From: Bacillus yapensis
Lineage (GTDB): Bacteria; Bacillota; Bacilli; Bacillales; Cytobacillaceae
Direction: 5' to 3'
DNA: 64,000 nt
NCBI RefSeq assembly: GCF_005280205.1
Contig: NZ_SUND01000010.1
Coordinates: 1 to 64,000 of the forward strand
Positions within the stretch are counted from its first letter, which is position 1. Every line of letters begins with the position of its first letter. The notes beneath the pieces are model-generated. The model was given only the letters and a program-made list of their open reading frames with translations. It was not told the DNA's origin and did no database searches. The position numbers and the translations under genes are program-made. Of the stretch, positions 46,328-56,806 are shown in pieces.

Positions 46328-46683
46328 AATGCACGCCAAGATGGGGAGAAAAGAGATCAACTTGGCGGACAAATAAGAAATGCACGTCAAAATAGAAAAA
46401 AATGTCTCAACTTGACCGACAAACAAGGAATGCACGCCAAGATGGGGAGAAAAGAGATCAACTTGGCGGACAAATAGGGAAAGCACGCCAAGAAGAGGAG
46501 AAAAAGCCTCGACCTGGCGGACAAATAAGAAATGCACGTCAAGATAAGAAAAAAATGCCTCATCTTGACCGACAAACAAGGAATGTACGCCAAGATGGGG
46601 AGTAAAGCGCTCAACTTGGCGGACAAATAGGAAATGCACGTCAAGATGAGAAGCAAAGTACTCAACTTGACCGACAAACTCAA
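46328..46683. repeat. Seven-unit 51-bp tandem hairpin array between ypdA and ansA
   Basis: Units start at 46328, 46379, 46429, 46480, 46531, 46582 and 46633 with AATGYACG or a close variant; all are 51 bp except the second (50 bp). Each unit is an inverted repeat. Four units have GCCAAG paired with CTTGGC (or CCTGGC); three have GTCAA(G) paired with (C)TTGAC, so both arms change together. The repeats give long artefactual open frames on both strands because 51 is divisible by three. No gene is called. Confidence 0.88.
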
Positions 46684-46719
46684 AATGCCAGCCGTTGTCC
46701 CTCCTCATCCCCCTTACGA

Positions 46720-47694
46720 TTAAATCGAAAAAGCTTCTTCGATTTTCTTAAAATCACTCGTTGTATCCAGCATAATTAAAAGTTTCAGTCGGGCTTTCTG
46801 ACCATTTAATCCATTGGAAAAAATAACGCCTAACTCTTTCAGTTGCTTTCCTCCGCCATCATATGCATACGTATCTTGAGCAATTCCATTAAAGCAACGT
46901 GATACAAAGACAACAGGGATATTATTTTTAATTAATGCTTGGATACCCGGAATAGTTGCAGGTGGAAGATTTCCTTGACCCAGTGCTTCAATTACGATGC
47001 CGTCACAAGGTAATTCGTTGATAGCATACAGAAGAGAAGAGTCCATTCCGGCATGAGCTTTGATCAGAACAACTTTCTTTGAAACGTCTTGAATAGGGTA
47101 ATGCTCAGAGCCTGTTGGGCAATGATGGAATAATACACCTCTTTTTGTCACGACTCCAATCGGTCCATATTGTGGACTTTGGAAGGTCGAAATATTGCTT
47201 GTGTGTGTTTTCGTTACGTTCTTGGCTGTATGAATTTCATCGTTGAGAACAACGAGAACCCCTTTGTTAACTGCTTCATCGCTAGCTGCAACTTTAATAG
47301 AAGTAATTAAATTATAAAGACCATCAGAGCCGATTTCGTTACTAGATCGCATGGCTCCAGTTACAACAATTGGAATTTTTGTATCCATAGTTAAGTCTAA
47401 AAAGTAGGCTGTTTCTTCTAACGTATCAGTGCCATGTGTGATGACTACTCCAGCGATAGCATGCTCCTTGCTCTTGGCCCCGATCAATTTTTTTAGCTGA
47501 AGCATTTCCTTAGGAGTTACATGGGGAGAAGGTAAATTAAAAGGTTCTTCTATAATTAAATCAGCAAAGTCTACTAACCCTTGTGTCTTATCTGTCATTG
47601 GATTGATTTCACTTGGTTTGACTGCTCCTGTTGTTTCATCCTCACTCATTGAGATTGTGCCACCTGTATGAATGACGAGTATTTTTTTCTTCAT
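46720..47694 (-). CDS. ansA: L-asparaginase
   Basis: A 324-residue cytoplasmic asparaginase that splits asparagine to aspartate and ammonia. Both threonine active-site motifs are visible: HTGGTISM (about 9-16) and VITHGTDTLEETAYF (about 85-99). The start has GGAGGG 8 nt upstream; a longer frame adds 10 residues without support. No signal peptide. It faces away from prsW; the two share a 90-bp control region. Confidence 0.9.
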   Translation of the reverse strand: MKKKILVIHTGGTISMSEDETTGAVKPSEINPMTDKTQGLVDFADLIIEEPFNLPSPHVTPKEMLQLKKLIGAKSKEHAIAGVVITHGTDTLEETAYFLDLTMDTKIPIVVTGAMRSSNEIGSDGLYNLITSIKVAASDEAVNKGVLVVLNDEIHTAKNVTKTHTSNISTFQSPQYGPIGVVTKRGVLFHHCPTGSEHYPIQDVSKKVVLIKAHAGMDSSLLYAINELPCDGIVIEALGQGNLPPATIPGIQALIKNNIPVVFVSRCFNGIAQDTYAYDGGGKQLKELGVIFSNGLNGQKARLKLLIMLDTTSDFKKIEEAFSI

Positions 47695-47784
47695 GAAATT
47701 AACCCTCCGTAAATAATTCAACATTTTCTTTATCTTTATTCCATGATACGATTATGTAAAAGATTTGAAAAGAGGACAAATTTC

Positions 47785-48465
47785 ATGCTTGGGATATTGT
47801 CGGCGGCGATTGCCCCGGGATTAGCACTGTTAAGTTATTTTTATTTGAAGGATGAATATGATTCTGAACCGATTTCAGTTGTGTTCAGGGCCTTTATGAT
47901 TGGCGCTCTCCTTGTGTTCCCAATTATGTTTATTCAGTATGTTCTCGATGTTGAACATATTGTCCACTCGGATTTGATCCATGCCTTCTTTTCAATCAGT
48001 TTCCTTGAAGAATTTTTTAAATGGTTTATTTTAATTTATACGGTATATCAGCATGTAGAATTCGATGAACCATATGATGGTATTGTATACGGAGTTGCCG
48101 TTTCATTAGGATTTGCGACCGTTGAGAATATATTTTATCTAATTGCGAATGGCTTAGAATATGCATTAAGCCGTGCTTTATTACCTGTATCCAGTCATGC
48201 TCTATTTGGTGTAATCATGGGCTTTTATTTAGGTAAAGGGAAGTTTAGTAAAAGTCACAGACCAAGGTGGATTATTTTTTCTTTACTATTTCCGTTCCTG
48301 TTTCACGGTGTCTATGATTATATTCTTATTTCCTTTGAAAATTGGTTAATTTATATGCTGCCTTTCATGATTTTTCTATGGTGGCTCGCTTTGCGAAAAG
48401 TAAAACATGCTCGTATTCTTACATCTCAACATAATAGAGAATTAAACAAAAGCCTTCCATTGTAA
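47785..48465 (+). CDS. prsW: Intramembrane protease PrsW
   Basis: A 226-residue membrane protein with several helices. The PrsW glutamate motif FLEEFFKW (about 73-80), [10 protein letters not shown] (about 94-103) and conserved [14 protein letters not shown] (about 140-153) are intact. In B. subtilis PrsW makes the first cut of the anti-sigma factor RsiW. ATG 47785 matches the family's start; the longer frame adds 14 residues. Confidence 0.92.
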   Translation: MLGILSAAIAPGLALLSYFYLKDEYDSEPISVVFRAFMIGALLVFPIMFIQYVLDVEHIVHSDLIHAFFSISFLEEFFKWFILIYTVYQHVEFDEPYDGIVYGVAVSLGFATVENIFYLIANGLEYALSRALLPVSSHALFGVIMGFYLGKGKFSKSHRPRWIIFSLLFPFLFHGVYDYILISFENWLIYMLPFMIFLWWLALRKVKHARILTSQHNRELNKSLPL

Positions 48466-48481
48466 AATGGAGGCTTTTTTT
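48450..48481 (+). terminator. prsW terminator
   Basis: AAGCCTTCCATT pairs with AATGGAGGCTT around one bulged T, followed by seven T; it begins within the last codons of prsW. Confidence 0.8.
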
Positions 48482-48657
48482 AATTGTTAACGGAGTTACC
48501 GTTTGTTGAAAAACCATTCAATTTAAAAGAAATTAAATTATGTGTAAATAGATTTGAATAAAAACCCACTCAATACAAAAAATAGGTTCAATGGAGTACA
48601 TTGCATAAATCAAACAGTTCATCTTAGGAATCAAATTCAATTGGGGGTGCATTCATT

Positions 48658-49593
48658 TTGAACAAGAGATTTATAAAAATCTTGCTAATACTATCAGTTT
48701 GTATAATTTGTGTTCCATTAAGTATGAACGAGAAAACGGTAGATGCTTTTTCCAATCAGGTCATACAGCATGGAGCAGTAGGTGACGATGTTATTGAATT
48801 ACAGTCAAGACTGCAATATTTAGGTTTTTATACAGGAAAAATTGATGGGGTGTTTGGTTGGAGAACATACTGGGCATTAAGAAATTTTCAATATGAGTTT
48901 GGATTACCCATCGACGGCCTAGCGGGTCAAACAACCAAAAATAAGTTAGCGAAAGCATCGAAATATAACGAACAATTTGTAAAAGAACAAATCAATAAAG
49001 GAAACAAATTTTCACATTACGGTGGGATGGATTTAAATAAGCAAAGTGCTCCTAATAAAACGGGCGGTGGTGGTACTACGAATAAAGGTGGAGCCACTGG
49101 TGGAAATGCAGCGAAAGCGCCAGCTCAACAACAAGCTGCTCCTAAGGCACCAGCAAATCAGCCTCAGCAACAAGCCGCTCCTAAGGCACCGGCAAATCCG
49201 CCGAAGCAACCAACAGCAGCAAATGTACCGGCTGGTTTTTCACAAAATGATATTCAGCTAATGGCTAACGCAGTTTATGGGGAGTCTCGAGGTGAACCAT
49301 ATATTGGTCAGGTAGCTGTAGCAGCAGTTATATTAAATCGCGTTGATAGCGCAAGCTTCCCAAATACAGTATCGGGAGTAATTTTTGAGCCTCGTGCATT
49401 TACAGCAGTTGCAGATGGACAGATATGGTTAACACCTAATGAACAGGCGAAGGAAGCAGTGCTAGATGCGATAAATGGATACGATCCTACTGGAAATGCG
49501 ATCTATTATTTTAATCCAGATACGGCTACGAGTGGGTGGATATGGACGAGACCACAGATTAAGCAAATTGGGAAACATATATTCTGTAAATAA
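48658..49593 (+). CDS. sleB: Spore cortex-lytic enzyme SleB
   Basis: A 311-residue exported lytic transglycosylase: signal peptide (about 1-30), peptidoglycan-binding domain (about 39-100, GDDVIELQSRLQYLGFYTGKIDG), a glycine/alanine/proline/glutamine-rich linker (about 125-193) and a catalytic hydrolase-2 domain (about 197-311) with the catalytic glutamate in YGESRGEPYIGQ. It degrades cortex at germination. TTG start; GGGGGTG lies 8 nt upstream. The linker is longer than in B. subtilis and contains a near-exact internal repeat (QQQAAPKAPAN twice). Confidence 0.94.
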   Translation: MNKRFIKILLILSVCIICVPLSMNEKTVDAFSNQVIQHGAVGDDVIELQSRLQYLGFYTGKIDGVFGWRTYWALRNFQYEFGLPIDGLAGQTTKNKLAKASKYNEQFVKEQINKGNKFSHYGGMDLNKQSAPNKTGGGGTTNKGGATGGNAAKAPAQQQAAPKAPANQPQQQAAPKAPANPPKQPTAANVPAGFSQNDIQLMANAVYGESRGEPYIGQVAVAAVILNRVDSASFPNTVSGVIFEPRAFTAVADGQIWLTPNEQAKEAVLDAINGYDPTGNAIYYFNPDTATSGWIWTRPQIKQIGKHIFCK

Positions 49594-49608
49594 AGAGGTG
49601 AGGTACAG

Positions 49609-50958
49609 TTGATTAGAGGAATTCTTATTGGAGTGTTGGCTTTAGGTGTAGCGGGCACAGCCTTTTGGGGGTATCAGGAACATAGAGAGAAGAACGCCAT
49701 TCTCATAAATGCTGAAAACAATTATCAAAGGGCATTTCATGATTTGACCTATCAAGTTGATTTGTTGAATGACAAAATAGGCACGACTTTAGCAATGAAT
49801 TCTCGTACATCTCTTTCTCCAGCACTTGCAGAGGTGTGGAAAATTACTTCAGAGGCACATAGCGACGTGGGGCAACTGCCATTAACCTTACTTCCATTTA
49901 ATAAAACAGAGGAATTTTTAGCGAAAATTGGTGATTTTAGTTACCAAACGGCTATTCGAGATTTAGAAAAAGAGCCGTTATCTGATAAAGAGTATGCTGC
50001 TCTAAAAGAATTATATGGTCAATCTGCAGATATCCAGAAGGAATTAAGAAATGTTCAACATACAGTTTTAAATAACAATCTTCGATGGATGGATGTAGAG
50101 CTTGCTTTAGCGACAGAGGAACAACCGAACGATAACACGATTATTGATGGTTTCAAAACGGTTGAGAAAACAGTTGATGGATATGGAGAAACGGATTTTG
50201 GCCCAACCTTTGTTAATATGAAAAAACAAGATGATGGCTATAAGTATTTAGAAGGAAAAGATATTACAAAAAACGAGGCTAAGAAAATCGCGCTTAAATA
50301 TAGTGGATTCGGGAATAACGCAAATACTCAAGTGACCGAAAATGGAAAGGGTTCAGATGTTGGCTTCTTCAGCGTTTCTGTACAAGATAAGAAAACAAAG
50401 CAAGAAGCAAATATGGACATTACCAAAAAGGGTGGTTACCCAATCTGGTTTATTCTCTCTAGAGAGGTAAAGGATGCGAAAATTAGTTTGAATGATGCAA
50501 GTAATAAAGCCGTCAAGTTTCTGAAGGATAATGACTTTGAAAATCTAGATTTATTTGAAAGTAGCCAGTATGACAAAATGGGAGTATTTACGTTCGTAAC
50601 GAATGAAGATGGCGTTCGAATTTACCCTGATGCAATTACTGTGAAGGTTGCCCTTGATAATGGAAACATTATTGGATTTTCAGCAGAGGAATATTTGCGG
50701 TCTCATCATACGAGAGATATTCCAAAACCAACGATTACTGCTGCCGAAGCTCGGAAAGAAATTAATCCAAACGTTAAAATAATGGATGAAGGCTTAGCGA
50801 TTATTGTAAATGATCTCAATGAAGAAGTATTGTGTCATGAATTTTATGGAACTCTTGGCGATGACACTTACAGAATTTATATTAATGCTGAGACTAAGGT
50901 TGAAGAAAAAATTGAAAAGCTCCAAAATGCAGAACCGATTTTTGAAGATGTCGTTTAA
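49609..50958 (+). CDS. ypeB: Germination protein YpeB
   Basis: A 449-residue protein with an N-terminal membrane anchor (about 1-20) and PepSY domains in the C-terminal two thirds (about 205-430). It is needed to hold SleB stable and inactive in dormant spores. TTG start with AGAGGTGAGG upstream, 15 nt after sleB. Confidence 0.93.
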   Translation: MIRGILIGVLALGVAGTAFWGYQEHREKNAILINAENNYQRAFHDLTYQVDLLNDKIGTTLAMNSRTSLSPALAEVWKITSEAHSDVGQLPLTLLPFNKTEEFLAKIGDFSYQTAIRDLEKEPLSDKEYAALKELYGQSADIQKELRNVQHTVLNNNLRWMDVELALATEEQPNDNTIIDGFKTVEKTVDGYGETDFGPTFVNMKKQDDGYKYLEGKDITKNEAKKIALKYSGFGNNANTQVTENGKGSDVGFFSVSVQDKKTKQEANMDITKKGGYPIWFILSREVKDAKISLNDASNKAVKFLKDNDFENLDLFESSQYDKMGVFTFVTNEDGVRIYPDAITVKVALDNGNIIGFSAEEYLRSHHTRDIPKPTITAAEARKEINPNVKIMDEGLAIIVNDLNEEVLCHEFYGTLGDDTYRIYINAETKVEEKIEKLQNAEPIFEDVV

Positions 50959-50990
50959 AAAGGAAAAGCACTCGCTTTTCCTTTTTTTTC
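50957..50990 (+). terminator. sleB-ypeB terminator
   Basis: A 13-bp stem (50957-50969, 50974-50986) with loop ACTC, continuing into T residues; the first bases are the end of the ypeB stop codon. Confidence 0.85.
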
Positions 50991-51103
50991 CCTTTCATCC
51001 ATTTTTATCAAGAATAACTTTTCTGCTCTTGCGCATGGTGGGCTTATCATGTCATAATGAACAATAATAAGTCGATCATATTTGGTAAACAGAAAGTGTG
51101 ATT

Positions 51104-51769
51104 ATGATGATGAAAATCGGAGACCCGTTAACCCTTGAATTACAGTACAGTGATAGAGTTGAAAAATACAAATGTAAACTAGTAGAAAGAAACGGACAAC
51201 AATTATATATTGATTATCCAATTAATATGGAAACGAAACGGACAGCCTTCTTTTTAGATGGAACGCAGTTAAAGTGTTCTTTTATTATGCGTGATGGTAC
51301 CGTTTATTTGTTTGATTCAGAAGTTGTTGGACGAGTGAAACAAAAGATTCCGATGATTAAGTTAACATATCCAGGCGATGATCAACTCATTAAAATCCAA
51401 CGTCGTCAATATGTTCGTGTTGAAACAGCTGTAGATGTGGCCGTACATTCAACTAATTCTGAATTTCAACCGTTTGTCACTGTAACAGATGACATAAGTG
51501 CGGGTGGTGCAGCCATTATCGTATCGAAGCAACAGAAGCTAGAAGCAGGAACACTTATTGATTCGTGGTTCGTGCTACCGATGCAAAACGGAGATTTTCA
51601 TTATTTTAAGTTCGAAGCAAAAGTTGTGAGGAATATTCCTCTCGATCCAAATAGATTTAAGACGTCTCTTGAATTTCTTAATGTAGAAGCACTCGAGCGT
51701 CAAGTTTTACTTCGATTCTGCTTCGATCGCCAGTTGGCGATGAGAAGAAAAGGGGTAAGAGATGAATAA
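51104..51769 (+). CDS. ypfA: PilZ-domain flagellar brake protein YpfA
   Basis: About 221 residues: an N-terminal YcgR-like domain (1-95) and a C-terminal PilZ domain (about 97-210) with both c-di-GMP motifs, RRQYVR (about 98-103) and DISAGGA (about 128-134). In B. subtilis YpfA slows the flagellar motor when c-di-GMP is bound. Start uncertain among GTG 51098 and ATG 51104, 51107 and 51110; no strong ribosome binding site decides. Confidence 0.88.
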   Translation: MMMKIGDPLTLELQYSDRVEKYKCKLVERNGQQLYIDYPINMETKRTAFFLDGTQLKCSFIMRDGTVYLFDSEVVGRVKQKIPMIKLTYPGDDQLIKIQRRQYVRVETAVDVAVHSTNSEFQPFVTVTDDISAGGAAIIVSKQQKLEAGTLIDSWFVLPMQNGDFHYFKFEAKVVRNIPLDPNRFKTSLEFLNVEALERQVLLRFCFDRQLAMRRKGVRDE

Positions 51770-51828
51770 GTTATCTACTTATCTCCTATAATGCTATTAA
51801 GCATTCATTGGAGATAGGTGGAGAGAAC

Positions 51829-52011
51829 ATGAAAACAATTGAAAGAATTATGATTAAACTCATCATTATTCAATTGCTTTTCTTAGTTTTAGCACAAATT
51901 GTATTACATAAATGGAATGTATTCCCTGAGTTAAAAGAGATAACTCAATACGAAGGAGTAACTGAAAATAACTTCTCCGAGCTGTTAGAAGCTTTTAATG
52001 GGAACAAGTGA
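51829..52011 (+). CDS. ypfB: Small membrane protein YpfB
   Basis: A 60-residue protein with one membrane helix (about 9-27). Its order (ypfA, this gene, cmk) and size match B. subtilis YpfB. GGTGGAGAG lies before the ATG. A hairpin (TATCTCC/GGAGATA with inner AATGC/GCATT, about 51780-51817) lies just before that site. Function unknown. Confidence 0.75.
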   Translation: MKTIERIMIKLIIIQLLFLVLAQIVLHKWNVFPELKEITQYEGVTENNFSELLEAFNGNK

Positions 52012-52316
52012 AGCTGGATCAAAGGCCGTCTAGAAACGACTTTTGGTCACAGCTATTTTTTTGTTTTCTATTTATACGGAAAGCGAGTGGCTTGAAGTGG
52101 AAATCAACTTTTTCAAATAGACTCCTTCTTTGGTGTTTAATAATTTAAAATCATAAATTGTGATATGCAATGAAAAAATAAAAAAAGACTATTATTTTTA
52201 TAAGAGGAATAAGAGGACATATGGTAAAATAGATTATGAAAATAATGGAGAGATTTGGCGTATCTTACTTAACAGAGCATATGACAGCAATCTTTTTTGA
52301 ACAACTAGGAGGACAT
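52012..52316. other. ypfB-cmk intergenic region
   Basis: An imperfect long hairpin (about 52019-52060, AGCTG ... CAGCT, then ATTTTTTT) may terminate ypfB. Near the right end TGGTAAAAT (52222-52230) is a possible extended -10 element for cmk. The rest is AT-rich without a gene. Confidence 0.45.
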
Positions 52317-52988
52317 ATGAAGAAAATTTCAATAGCTATAGATGGACCTGCTGCTGCAGGAAAAAGTACAGTTGCAAAAATTGTGGCGAAAAATCTAAAT
52401 TACATATATGTAGATACAGGTGCAATGTACAGAAGTTTAACTTTTCAAGCAATAAAAAATGGAATTGACCTTCAAAATGAAGAACAACTAATGGAATTGC
52501 TTGATATGACTGAGATCACACTCGAAGCAACAGAAAATGGACAAATTGTCCGTGTAAATGGTCATGAAGTAACTTCAGACATTAGAAATTCTGAAGTAAC
52601 TAATAATGTCTCTTATGTTGCCAAGCATAAGCTTGTACGAGAAGAAATGGTAAGAAGACAGCAACAATTTGCATTGCAAGGTGGCGTAGTTATGGATGGG
52701 CGAGACATCGGGACCCATGTCATTCCACATGCAGAAGTAAAAGTTTTTCTACTTGCGAGTGTTGATGAAAGAGCACAAAGAAGACATACGGAGAATCTGG
52801 AAAAGGGCTTCCCTTCAGATTTAGAAAAGCTGAAAGAAGAAATAGCTGCGCGTGATAAGCTCGATTCTGAGCGAGAAGTAGCCCCTCTGAAAAAAGCAGA
52901 TGACGCGGTGGAGATTGACACCACCTCAAAATCAATAGAAGAGGTTGTTGAGCTTATTATGGGCTTAGCAAGGGAAAGGATCGAATAA
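52317..52988 (+). CDS. cmk: Cytidylate kinase
   Basis: A 223-residue kinase that converts CMP and dCMP to their diphosphates. P-loop [11 protein letters not shown] is at about 7-17, DTGAMYR at 34-40 and DGRDIGTHV at about 125-133. The ATG at 52317 follows AGGAGG closely and matches the family's length; the longer frame adds 27 unsupported residues. plsC begins 2 nt after it. Confidence 0.95.
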   Translation: MKKISIAIDGPAAAGKSTVAKIVAKNLNYIYVDTGAMYRSLTFQAIKNGIDLQNEEQLMELLDMTEITLEATENGQIVRVNGHEVTSDIRNSEVTNNVSYVAKHKLVREEMVRRQQQFALQGGVVMDGRDIGTHVIPHAEVKVFLLASVDERAQRRHTENLEKGFPSDLEKLKEEIAARDKLDSEREVAPLKKADDAVEIDTTSKSIEEVVELIMGLARERIE

Positions 52989-52989
52989 G

Positions 52990-53577
52990 ATGTCGTTTTA
53001 TGGATTTGCAAGATCGATCGTATATGGAATTTTAAAACCATTTTACCGAATTGAAGCAATCGGGAGAGAAAATATCCCTAAAGAAGGAGGGGTTCTTTTA
53101 TGTGCAAATCATATTCATAATTTTGATCCTCCTGTCGTGGGGATTATGGCACCGAGACCTATTTCTTTTATGGCGAAGGAAGAGCTATTTAACGTTCCGG
53201 TTTTAGGAAAAATTCTTCCTCATGTAAATGCCTTTCCTGTAAAGCGTGGAATGAGTGACCGTGAAGCATTACGTACAGGCTTAAAAGTGTTAAAGGAAGG
53301 AAAGGTTTTAGGCCTTTTTCCTGAAGGAACACGTAGCAAAACTGGAGAATTAGGCAAAGGATTAGCTGGAGCAGGATTTTTTGCCTTAAGAACCGATGCA
53401 GATGTCGTTCCGTGTGCGATTATTGGGCCCTACAAAGCTTTTTCGCGTTTAAAGGTCGTTTATGGAAAACCAATTGATATGAAAACACTTCGTGAAAATA
53501 AAGCATCTGCTGAGGAAACGACAGAGGCTATTATGCAAGAAATTCGTAAGTTAATCGAGCGATATAAGAAAAACTGA
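52990..53577 (+). CDS. plsC: 1-acyl-sn-glycerol-3-phosphate acyltransferase
   Basis: A 195-residue membrane-associated acyltransferase that makes phosphatidic acid. The HX4D motif is NHIHNFD (about 38-44) and the substrate motif FPEGTRS is near 113-119. Starting 2 nt after cmk, it is in the same operon. Many Bacillaceae carry it here, though B. subtilis 168 has only cmk followed by ypfD. Confidence 0.9.
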   Translation: MSFYGFARSIVYGILKPFYRIEAIGRENIPKEGGVLLCANHIHNFDPPVVGIMAPRPISFMAKEELFNVPVLGKILPHVNAFPVKRGMSDREALRTGLKVLKEGKVLGLFPEGTRSKTGELGKGLAGAGFFALRTDADVVPCAIIGPYKAFSRLKVVYGKPIDMKTLRENKASAEETTEAIMQEIRKLIERYKKN

Positions 53578-53713
53578 TAATTCAACTTTCTTGACAAAAG
53601 TGTAGTTTTATAAGAAGTTATAAAAAGAATCATCTTCGGTACTGACCTATATTTTCTAAATCATATATGCGTTAACGATAAGGGAGTAGCGATTGGATTA
53701 AGGAGGAGTACAT

Positions 53714-54847
53714 ATGTCGGAAGAGATGAATCAAGTAGAGGTAAAAAAATTTAAAATTGGTGATCAAGTCACAGCAACAGTAACCAAGGTTGAGGAAAAA
53801 CAGGTTATTGTTGATATTCGTGACAGCAAGCTCGACGGAATTATTCCAATTAGTGAGCTTTCAAGCCTTCATGTAGAAAAAGCAAGCGATGTTGTTGAAG
53901 AAGGCCAAGAAATTGTTTTAGAAGTTTTAAAGATTGAAGAAGAAGCTCTTATTCTTTCAAAAAGAAAAGCAGATGCGAAAAAAGCTTGGAGTGACCTTCA
54001 GCAGCAGTTTGAGAGTGGGGCTGTTATTGAAGCAGAAGTTAAAGATGTCGTTAAAGGCGGTTTAGTGGTAGATCTAGGTGTAAGAGGATTTGTTCCTGCC
54101 TCCCTGGTTGAAGCCCATTTTGTTGAGGATTTCTCGGATTATAAAGGGAAAACTTTAACTTTTAAAATCGTTGAATTAGATCAAGATAAGAATAGATTGA
54201 TTCTTTCTCATCGTGTCGTTGTAGAAGAAGAGAAAGGAAAACAAAAATCAGCTGTATTAGATTCTCTTCAACCGAATCAAGTACTAGAAGGTACAGTTCA
54301 AAGACTCACAGACTTTGGTGCATTTGTGGATATTGGCGGTATCGATGGATTAGTGCATATATCTCAACTGTCACATGAACATGTTCAAAAACCATCGGAT
54401 GTTGTTCAAGAAGGTCAAGTAGTCAAAGTGAAGGTGCTAAATGTAGACCGAGATAATGAGAGAATTTCATTATCAATCAAGGAAACTCTCCCTGGACCAT
54501 GGGCGAATCTTGCTGAAAAGGCTCCTAAGGGTGCAGTGCTTGATGGAGTAGTAAAGAGACTTGTCTCCTATGGTGCATTTGTTGAAGTATTCCCAGGAGT
54601 AGAAGGCTTGGTTCATATTTCTCAAATTTCTCATAAGCATATCGGCACTCCGCATGAAGTATTAAAAGAAGGCCAAGATATTAAAGTAAAAGTTCTTGAT
54701 GTGAATGAAGCAGAACAAAGACTTTCACTAAGTATTAAGGAGCTTGAAGAAAAAGAGCCAGAAGTTCTTGATTATGAGCTACCTGAAGAGGCAAAGGGTT
54801 TCCAACTTGGAGAAATGATTGGAGACCAGCTAAAGAACCTTAAATAA
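53714..54847 (+). CDS. ypfD: S1-domain RNA-binding protein YpfD
   Basis: A 377-residue protein with four S1 domains (about 11-80, 98-167, 185-253, 270-339), homologous to ribosomal protein S1 but shorter than the six-domain form of proteobacteria. The [19 protein letters not shown] and [20 protein letters not shown] repeats are typical. Its role in translation is not essential in B. subtilis. AAGGAGGAG lies before the ATG. Confidence 0.93.
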   Translation: MSEEMNQVEVKKFKIGDQVTATVTKVEEKQVIVDIRDSKLDGIIPISELSSLHVEKASDVVEEGQEIVLEVLKIEEEALILSKRKADAKKAWSDLQQQFESGAVIEAEVKDVVKGGLVVDLGVRGFVPASLVEAHFVEDFSDYKGKTLTFKIVELDQDKNRLILSHRVVVEEEKGKQKSAVLDSLQPNQVLEGTVQRLTDFGAFVDIGGIDGLVHISQLSHEHVQKPSDVVQEGQVVKVKVLNVDRDNERISLSIKETLPGPWANLAEKAPKGAVLDGVVKRLVSYGAFVEVFPGVEGLVHISQISHKHIGTPHEVLKEGQDIKVKVLDVNEAEQRLSLSIKELEEKEPEVLDYELPEEAKGFQLGEMIGDQLKNLK

Positions 54848-54854
54848 TTGTTAG

Positions 54855-55913
<1,059 letters not shown>

Positions 55914-55916
55914 TCG

Positions 55917-55956
55917 AAAAACTCTCATGGATTCAAATTCCATGAGAGTTTTTTTC
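55917..55956. terminator. Bidirectional terminator of fni and ypzI
   Basis: A 15-bp stem (55917-55931, 55939-55953) with T runs on both strands, between convergent genes. Confidence 0.88.
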
Positions 55957-56092
55957 ATTTCCCATCATTTAATTTTCTAGCTTCTTCAGGGCTAGACATT
56001 TTTGTTGCACCCGGATAGTGAAGTGCTTGGTCTCGATCTGATTCAACCTGCTTATTCTTTTTTAACTTCTGTTCTTGACGGTCCCTTCCCAT
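55955..56092 (-). CDS. ypzI: YpzI-family small protein (45 aa)
   Basis: A 45-residue charged frame, MGRDRQEQKLKKNK ... VESDRDQALHYPGATKM ... SPEEARKLNDGK. The SDRDQ..HYPGATKM block is the one I associate with the YpzI family, found next to fni/yphA in Bacillus. AGGAGGTG lies 8 nt before the ATG and a terminator follows. No known function; probably a sporulation gene. Confidence 0.8.
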   Translation of the reverse strand: MGRDRQEQKLKKNKQVESDRDQALHYPGATKMSSPEEARKLNDGK

Positions 56093-56200
56093 GTGAATTG
56101 CACCTCCTATGATTATCATATATAAACAAGAAAACTTTATTCATCCGAAGGTTAAAGTACATATCCATGAGCCATAATGGAAATGATAGGAGGTAGCGAA

Positions 56201-56806
56201 ATGGAAGGCTTTTTCTTTTATTGGCTATTTTGGATGTTCTGGATCATGGCAACTTTTTTTATGGAAAAAAATCAACTTAGATTGAAAATATCGATTGGGA
56301 TTTTGTTGGCGCTTACGTTGTCTACATTTTCTTTTACATTCTGGGAAATTGAAATTTCTTATAATAGCCTATTTTTACTTATTACCTTTTTTGTTTGGAT
56401 AGCCCGCCAAAGCTTTAAAAGAGGGAGTTACATGCTCATTACCTCCTTTATTTTGATGCTTTCTTATACTGTATTTCAGCTGTTTGAACTGTTTGATCCA
56501 GTATGGCTAATTTTTGATCGAACGATTATGCTTTCGCTTCTAATGACTTATCTTTCGATTTTGCTTCACAATAAAGTGGAAGTGCGGGTACTGTCTTTAG
56601 TATCAGGAGCTATTCTAGGGGATATTTTGTACTCCTTCATATTACGAAAATTTACATTTCCGCATTCTGTTGGGGACTATGCATTTCTTGATGTTGTCTC
56701 GATATCTATTGCTCTACTGCTGATTGCTAGTGGATTTAAAAAGCTCTCCATCTACTTTGAAAGTCACTTCAAACAATTTGAAAGGGAGAAACAAAAACAG
56801 TCATGA
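56201..56806 (+). CDS. yphA: Membrane protein YphA
   Basis: A 201-residue protein with about six hydrophobic helices and no soluble domain. Its size and order before seaA match B. subtilis YphA. ATG 56201 has AGGAGG 7 nt upstream. It overlaps seaA by four bases. Function unknown. Confidence 0.85.
   Translation: MEGFFFYWLFWMFWIMATFFMEKNQLRLKISIGILLALTLSTFSFTFWEIEISYNSLFLLITFFVWIARQSFKRGSYMLITSFILMLSYTVFQLFELFDPVWLIFDRTIMLSLLMTYLSILLHNKVEVRVLSLVSGAILGDILYSFILRKFTFPHSVGDYAFLDVVSISIALLLIASGFKKLSIYFESHFKQFEREKQKQS

Noticed and set aside
46328-46683. CRISPR array
   Set aside because: The units are continuous, self-complementary repeats without unique spacers, and no cas gene is nearby.
46280-46708. 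Open frames of 142, 98 and 67 codons across the region between ypdA and ansA
   Set aside because: They arise from the 51-bp repeat, whose length is divisible by three; several frames stay open on both strands, the 50-bp second unit breaks the phase, and no start has a ribosome binding site.
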